DNA from: CAVQCT01 sp964520865
GTDB lineage: Bacteria > Zixibacteria > MSB-5A5 > GN15 > FEB-12
Direction of reading: 5' to 3'
DNA length: 64,000 nucleotides
NCBI GenBank assembly: GCA_964520865.1
Contig: CAZFOY010000010.1
Coordinates: 8,222-72,221 of the forward strand
A model generated the notes under the pieces. It saw only the letters and a program-made list of their open reading frames with translations, did not search any database and was not told the DNA's origin. Below, one piece after another: positions 60,819 through 64,000 of the stretch (position 1 is the stretch's first letter; each line of letters opens with the position of its first letter). Made by a program: the position numbers and the translations under genes.

Positions 60819-61516
60819 ACCAGCGCTCCGTTCGTGATCGTATACTGATGTACATTCGGGATCTCACGGGAAAAATCCTGCGAACTGAGAATGATCATCG
60901 AGCGACCCGACACGGAGAGATTCACCATGTATCCGAGGATGCGCTGGTACGTTTTTGGGTCGAGCCCGGCCAGGGGTTCATCGATTATGATCAGCGGCTG
61001 GTTGGCGACCGACGCTCGGGCGAACTGGACAAGCGTATGTTCGACTCTCGTCAATCGATTGGGATACTCCGAAGCCTGCTTGAGCAGAGAGAACTCGGTC
61101 AGCATTTTGAGCAGCCGCTCCTTGCGGACCTTTTTTCTGGCCCCGGCGATAATCATTGGGAATTCTATATTTTGTGCTACGGTGTAAGACGGAATGAGTC
61201 CGAACAGACCGCCTATGCCGCCTGTCTTTCTTCTCAACTGACGAATCGCCCGATATTTTCTCGGCCGAAGTTGCTGTCCGAGCACCTCCACAGAACCCGC
61301 TTCAGCGAACCTTCGCCCGATGAGCAACTCAACCATGCAGGTTTTGCCGGCACCGGCAGCGCCAAAGATGATAGCCGAATGTCCCGCCTCAAGTTTGAAA
61401 TTGAGGTCGCGAAAGACGTCCTGTCCCCGGTCGGAACGGAAATAGACGTTATCCAACTCGACTACATATCTCAAATCATTGTCTTCTTCGGTAATATCCA
61501 TATATCCGGCAGGCAT
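60815..61516 (-). CDS. ftsE: FtsE-like ABC protein with degenerate ABC motifs
   Basis: A 233-residue ABC ATPase-fold protein. Walker A is intact (FGAAGAGKT, about 51-59), and so is Walker B (LIIIDEPLAGLD, 175-186). The ABC signature expected as LSGGE is LTRVE (155-159), the Q-loop glutamine is replaced by Gly in GGIGGLFGL (about 99-107), and the H-loop THD is SQD (212-214). The FtsE identity comes from its coupling to ftsX and the envC-like gene. ATP could bind, but ordinary ABC hydrolysis, which needs the signature of the partner subunit and the H-loop, is doubtful. A start at M6 (61501) is an alternative. Confidence 0.85.
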   Translation of the reverse strand: MPAGYMDITEEDNDLRYVVELDNVYFRSDRGQDVFRDLNFKLEAGHSAIIFGAAGAGKTCMVELLIGRRFAEAGSVEVLGQQLRPRKYRAIRQLRRKTGGIGGLFGLIPSYTVAQNIEFPMIIAGARKKVRKERLLKMLTEFSLLKQASEYPNRLTRVEHTLVQFARASVANQPLIIIDEPLAGLDPKTYQRILGYMVNLSVSGRSMIILSSQDFSREIPNVHQYTITNGALV

Positions 61517-61519
61517 TTA

Positions 61520-61548
61520 TTGACTTTCCCGGCCCGGGCTGATATCTT
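61520..61548 (+). promoter_or_regulatory. sigma70-type promoter of the BNR protein gene
   Basis: TTGACT (61520-61525), a 17-base spacer, TATCTT (61543-61548). The transcript start near 61555 leaves about 70 bases before the signal-peptide start at 61627. The divergent ftsE gene begins just upstream (61516). Confidence 0.6.
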
Positions 61549-61626
61549 GTCCGGGAGGAAAATAGGTTCAACTAATCTCTGCTTCAAATGGTAAAATGTT
61601 TAATGAGGCTTGACAATCGTAAAATC

Positions 61627-62568
61627 ATGAGAATCTCCCTGTTAACAATTTTTGCGCTCCTGCTGTCGGCAGGCGCGTTCGCTCAAACTGACCAGTCCTG
61701 GCACCTAATAGGTACCCCGTTTAGTGAGAGCATAACCGGAATCTCATTTGTTCACCCGGATACCGGCTTTATCATCACCAGCTCCGGAGATATGGCTCGC
61801 ACGTTCGATCGGGGAAAGTCGTGGGATGTGTTTCACGTTGAGCCGGGCGCCTCATTGGAGGACGTAGAATTCAGAAATTCCGACACTGGAATGATCTGCG
61901 GCTCCAAGGGGAGAATATACCTGACCTACAACGGCGGGTATGCCTGGCGTTTCAAAGGTGTAGCGGATAGCCTGCCATGGTTCTTCGACCTGGCAATCCT
62001 CGACAGCAAGACGGCGATAGCTGTAGGTCTGTCTCGTCAGCCGGAGGATCCTTTCGGAGCACTGGGATATCGTACCACCGATGCCGGCAACACCTGGCAG
62101 AAGATGAAGCCGCTCGGACTCGGTTACGCGGAGATGCAGTATACTCCGGGTGGATTACTCTATCTGTTGTCATTCGGAAAGTTGAACTACTCGGCCGACA
62201 AAGGGCTGACATGGAATTCCTATCGGACCACCGAGGGTGAGCCGGCTCGTGCGCTGTCGATCGTTGGAAATACCGGTATCATTTGCGGCCTTAAGGGGAT
62301 GTGCGCCTATTCTCACGATGCCGGGAAGACCTGGTACCCGGCCGATCAGAGTAAGGCAACGATGTTCGTAGCGGCTCAGCTTGTCGATGAAAAGACGGGG
62401 TATATCGGAGGCACCCAGGCGACCCTGCTCAAAACCGTAGACGGGGGGCAGACCTGGAACGCCGACCCGATGCCGTCGCAATTCGACATTCTCGACTTCT
62501 TCCTCGAAGGGGATCGTCTCTATGCCGCCGGTACCGGTGGAATCATGATGTACAAGAACGTCAAGTAG
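61627..62568 (+). CDS. exported BNR/Asp-box propeller protein, Ycf48-like
   Basis: A 313-residue protein. The ATG at 61627 starts a signal peptide (MRISLLTIFALLLSAGAFAQ); earlier in-frame ATGs (61588, 61603) are less likely. It has six Asp-box-type turns of S/T-x-D-x-G-x-x-W form: DRGKSWDV, NGGYAWRF, DAGNTWQK, DKGLTWNS, DAGKTWYP and DGGQTWNA. It thus forms a beta-propeller like Ycf48/HCF136 or sialidase-type BNR proteins. No photosynthesis genes are present, so a photosystem role is not implied. There is no C-terminal sorting domain. Confidence 0.85.
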   Translation: MRISLLTIFALLLSAGAFAQTDQSWHLIGTPFSESITGISFVHPDTGFIITSSGDMARTFDRGKSWDVFHVEPGASLEDVEFRNSDTGMICGSKGRIYLTYNGGYAWRFKGVADSLPWFFDLAILDSKTAIAVGLSRQPEDPFGALGYRTTDAGNTWQKMKPLGLGYAEMQYTPGGLLYLLSFGKLNYSADKGLTWNSYRTTEGEPARALSIVGNTGIICGLKGMCAYSHDAGKTWYPADQSKATMFVAAQLVDEKTGYIGGTQATLLKTVDGGQTWNADPMPSQFDILDFFLEGDRLYAAGTGGIMMYKNVK

Positions 62569-62910
62569 GCTACTTCAAGCCAATTTCTTCGTAGACAACG
62601 TTACAGATAGATGGGTCACTTGAGGGGCCATTTTTGCTGAGAGATGCTCGCCTTCTGTTCGTCCCCCGGGCGACATCGCCAGGCCGGACCCCGTAACGAG
62701 TTGATCGGCCGCACGTTGCTGCAATCCGTAACGAGGTTACTCCGTTGAGAACGGGCCATGGCTCCAACTGCAATCGAGGAACACCATCTTCTCAATTTCT
62801 GTTTAAGCAAGCAGACTGTTCGAGGGACGGGCACCGGCCGTCCTGTATTCCTTAGCAACTGTGCCTGCGGATTCGTTTGTTCGATAAACTCTCTTCACGG
62901 AGGATATTGG
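62569..62910. other. intergenic region before the fatty acid hydroxylase
   Basis: About 340 bases without a supported gene. A 10-base direct repeat CCGTAACGAG occurs at 62691-62700 and 62726-62735. I see no convincing promoter pair or terminator. A frame open from 62758 joins the hydroxylase gene, but its N-terminal part lacks a ribosome site and resembles no protein. Confidence 0.5.
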
Positions 62911-63573
62911 ATGGCTACCGATATGAGGTCGATTAATCAGTCTCCCCGACTATTCCGAAATGGTCTTCTCGAGACACTTTCACGAACCCCGGTCTATGTT
63001 GTTCCTGCCGTCTATGTCCCCATCGTGACCTATCTCGTCTGGTACAGCGTCGCCCGTAAGGGCACCGATGTAACGACCACTTTTCTCCTTCTGGCCGGAG
63101 GAGCGTTCGCCTGGACATTGGCCGAGTACTGGATCCATCGTGCGATTATGCATTGGATTCCGAAGTTTTCCTGGGGAGAGAGGATGCACTTCTGGGTGCA
63201 CGGTATTCACCATGACTGGCCGAACGATCCGTTCCGTCTGGTCATGCCCCCGAGTGTAAGTTTGGTTCTTTTTGTAATATTTCTTGCGATCTTCCGAATA
63301 TTGTTCGGAAAGATGTGCTGGGCGTTTCTGGCGGGGTTTACGTTAGGCTATATCGTATACGACGTTACGCACTATCTGGTGCATCACACGAAACCTAAGA
63401 AGGGTCTTCTGCGGTCATTGCAGAAACATCACTTAAGCCATCACTTTCAGCCCCGCTATGAAAACCTGCGTTTCTCAATCACCACACCGATGTGGGATCG
63501 TGTCTTCGGCACCAGGGAAGTTCCGGAAAATCGAGCCGAGGAACCGACCGGTGTCAAACCGACCGGTTCGTAA
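62911..63573 (+). CDS. sterol desaturase/fatty acid hydroxylase superfamily protein
   Basis: A 220-residue integral membrane di-iron enzyme. About four hydrophobic segments surround histidine clusters: HRAIMH (HxxxH), HGIHHDWPND (HxxHH), HYLVHHTKPKKG and LQKHHLSHHFQ. This pattern matches the Scs7/FA2H type, which puts a 2-hydroxyl on fatty acids of ceramide-like lipids and is found in sphingolipid-making bacteria. The ATG at 62911 has GGAGG seven bases upstream. The exact substrate (fatty acid or lipid-bound acyl chain) is unknown. Confidence 0.88.
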   Translation: MATDMRSINQSPRLFRNGLLETLSRTPVYVVPAVYVPIVTYLVWYSVARKGTDVTTTFLLLAGGAFAWTLAEYWIHRAIMHWIPKFSWGERMHFWVHGIHHDWPNDPFRLVMPPSVSLVLFVIFLAIFRILFGKMCWAFLAGFTLGYIVYDVTHYLVHHTKPKKGLLRSLQKHHLSHHFQPRYENLRFSITTPMWDRVFGTREVPENRAEEPTGVKPTGS

Positions 63574-63604
63574 GTCTGCATACCGAAGCAGATCTGCCTC
63601 CTGA

Positions 63605-64000
63605 TCAGTCTTTCATCGATGCCAGGAATTTCTTGTTGCTCTTGCTCTTCCTGAGCCGGTCGATCAGGAATTCCATAGCTTCAATCGGATTCATTTCTGC
63701 GAGGAATTTCCGGAGAATCCAGATCTTGTTCAATGTCTCGTCGTCGATTAGCAGTTCTTCTTTACGCGTCGAGGAACGATTGATATCCATCGCCGGGAAG
63801 ATTCTTCGATCCGACAGACGGCGATCAAGCACCAGTTCCATGTTACCCGTGCCTTTGAATTCCTCGAAAATCACTTCGTCCATTCTCGATCCGGTTTCGA
63901 TCAGGGCGGTGGCGATGATCGTCAGAGAACCACCTTCTTCGATATTCCTTGCCGCCCCGAAAAATCGTTTCGGTTTGTGCAGCGCGTTCGAGTCGACACC
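63605..64000 (-). CDS. rho: transcription termination factor Rho, C-terminal part
   Basis: The frame is open from the right window edge to a stop at 63605 (131 residues seen). ARNIEEGGSLTIIATALIET, GTGNMELVLDRRLSDRRIFP and AMDINRSSTRKEELL are highly conserved in the Rho ATPase domain (arginine finger and R-loop region), followed by FLIDRLRKSKSNKKFLASM. Rho unwinds RNA-DNA hybrids to end transcription. The N-terminal RNA-binding domain lies outside the window. It is convergent with the hydroxylase gene, 31 bases away. Confidence 0.97.
   Translation of the reverse strand, partial: GVDSNALHKPKRFFGAARNIEEGGSLTIIATALIETGSRMDEVIFEEFKGTGNMELVLDRRLSDRRIFPAMDINRSSTRKEELLIDDETLNKIWILRKFLAEMNPIEAMEFLIDRLRKSKSNKKFLASMKD

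Noticed and set aside
62758..62910. 51-residue N-terminal extension of the fatty acid hydroxylase
   Set aside because: Cys/Gly/Ser-rich without a ribosome site; the ATG at 62911 has GGAGG at ideal spacing.
1..64000. CRISPR arrays, IS elements, prophage, tRNA and rRNA genes
   Set aside because: None seen: no spaced direct repeats, transposase or integrase motifs, or cloverleaf-like sequences with CCA-type ends were recognised by eye; a tRNA scan could still find one.

Overview
The window is a mid-GC bacterial chromosome segment, densely coded, with most genes on the minus strand and many start/stop overlaps. The cell is Gram-negative: there is an outer-membrane barrel protein at the left edge, lnt, a secreted EnvC-like protein, and a meso-DAP-type MurE. 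Two proteins end in FlgD-like/type IX C-terminal domains (one with the motif NYPNPFNPSTTI), and a PorX homologue (receiver plus PglZ/alkaline-phosphatase-like domain) is present. Together these point to the FCB (Fibrobacterota-Chlorobiota-Bacteroidota) superphylum, probably a candidate lineage such as Zixibacteria rather than a true Bacteroidota. That placement is an inference; no rRNA is present. No tRNA, IS element, phage or CRISPR array was seen.

Layout. 1-2234: a partial outer-membrane barrel gene and mazG (minus). 2295-6391: valS and a CPA2-type cation/proton antiporter (plus). 6458-20068: a minus-strand run that starts from a strong sigma70 promoter upstream of serS and continues with a membrane histidine kinase, porX, tsaE, tsaB, rimI, accD, folC, a soluble GAF histidine kinase, a receiver-GAF-histidine kinase, an NtrC-type sigma54 activator and a small degenerate GGDEF protein. 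20308-21462: rpmB and a short flagellin, convergent, each with its own terminator. 21861-38186: a long, ordered dcw cluster (mraZ-rsmH-ftsL-ftsI-murE-murF-mraY-murD-ftsW-murG-murC-ftsQ-ftsA-ftsZ) without murB or ddl, led by a promoter overlapping MraZ-type GTG boxes. 38592-40916: a gingipain-family (C25) protease with a type IX-like sorting domain, divergent from mraZ. 40909-50532: two glycosyltransferases, a FemAB-like acyltransferase, a propeller protein with a C-terminal sorting-like domain, lnt, gpmI and purM. 50596-61516: a secreted SagB-type flavoprotein, rluD, a divergent pdxJ, rsmA, tatD, metG, ricT, holB, envC-like, ftsX and ftsE. 61520-63573: a BNR/Ycf48-like exported protein and a fatty acid hydroxylase (plus). 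63605-64000: the 3' end of rho.

Functional themes. Envelope growth and division dominate (the dcw cluster plus FtsEX-EnvC). A second theme is signalling and secretion: PorX with an adjacent kinase, a possible type IX substrate protease, and a separate GAF-kinase/NtrC relay.

The points most worth a second look are: an apparent AUC initiation codon for murE; a probably leaderless purM mRNA; a PdxJ homologue that has lost its catalytic histidines; an FtsE that keeps Walker A/B but has lost the ABC signature, Q-loop and H-loop residues; the PorX-kinase gene pair; and the three-gene kinase/NtrC relay.
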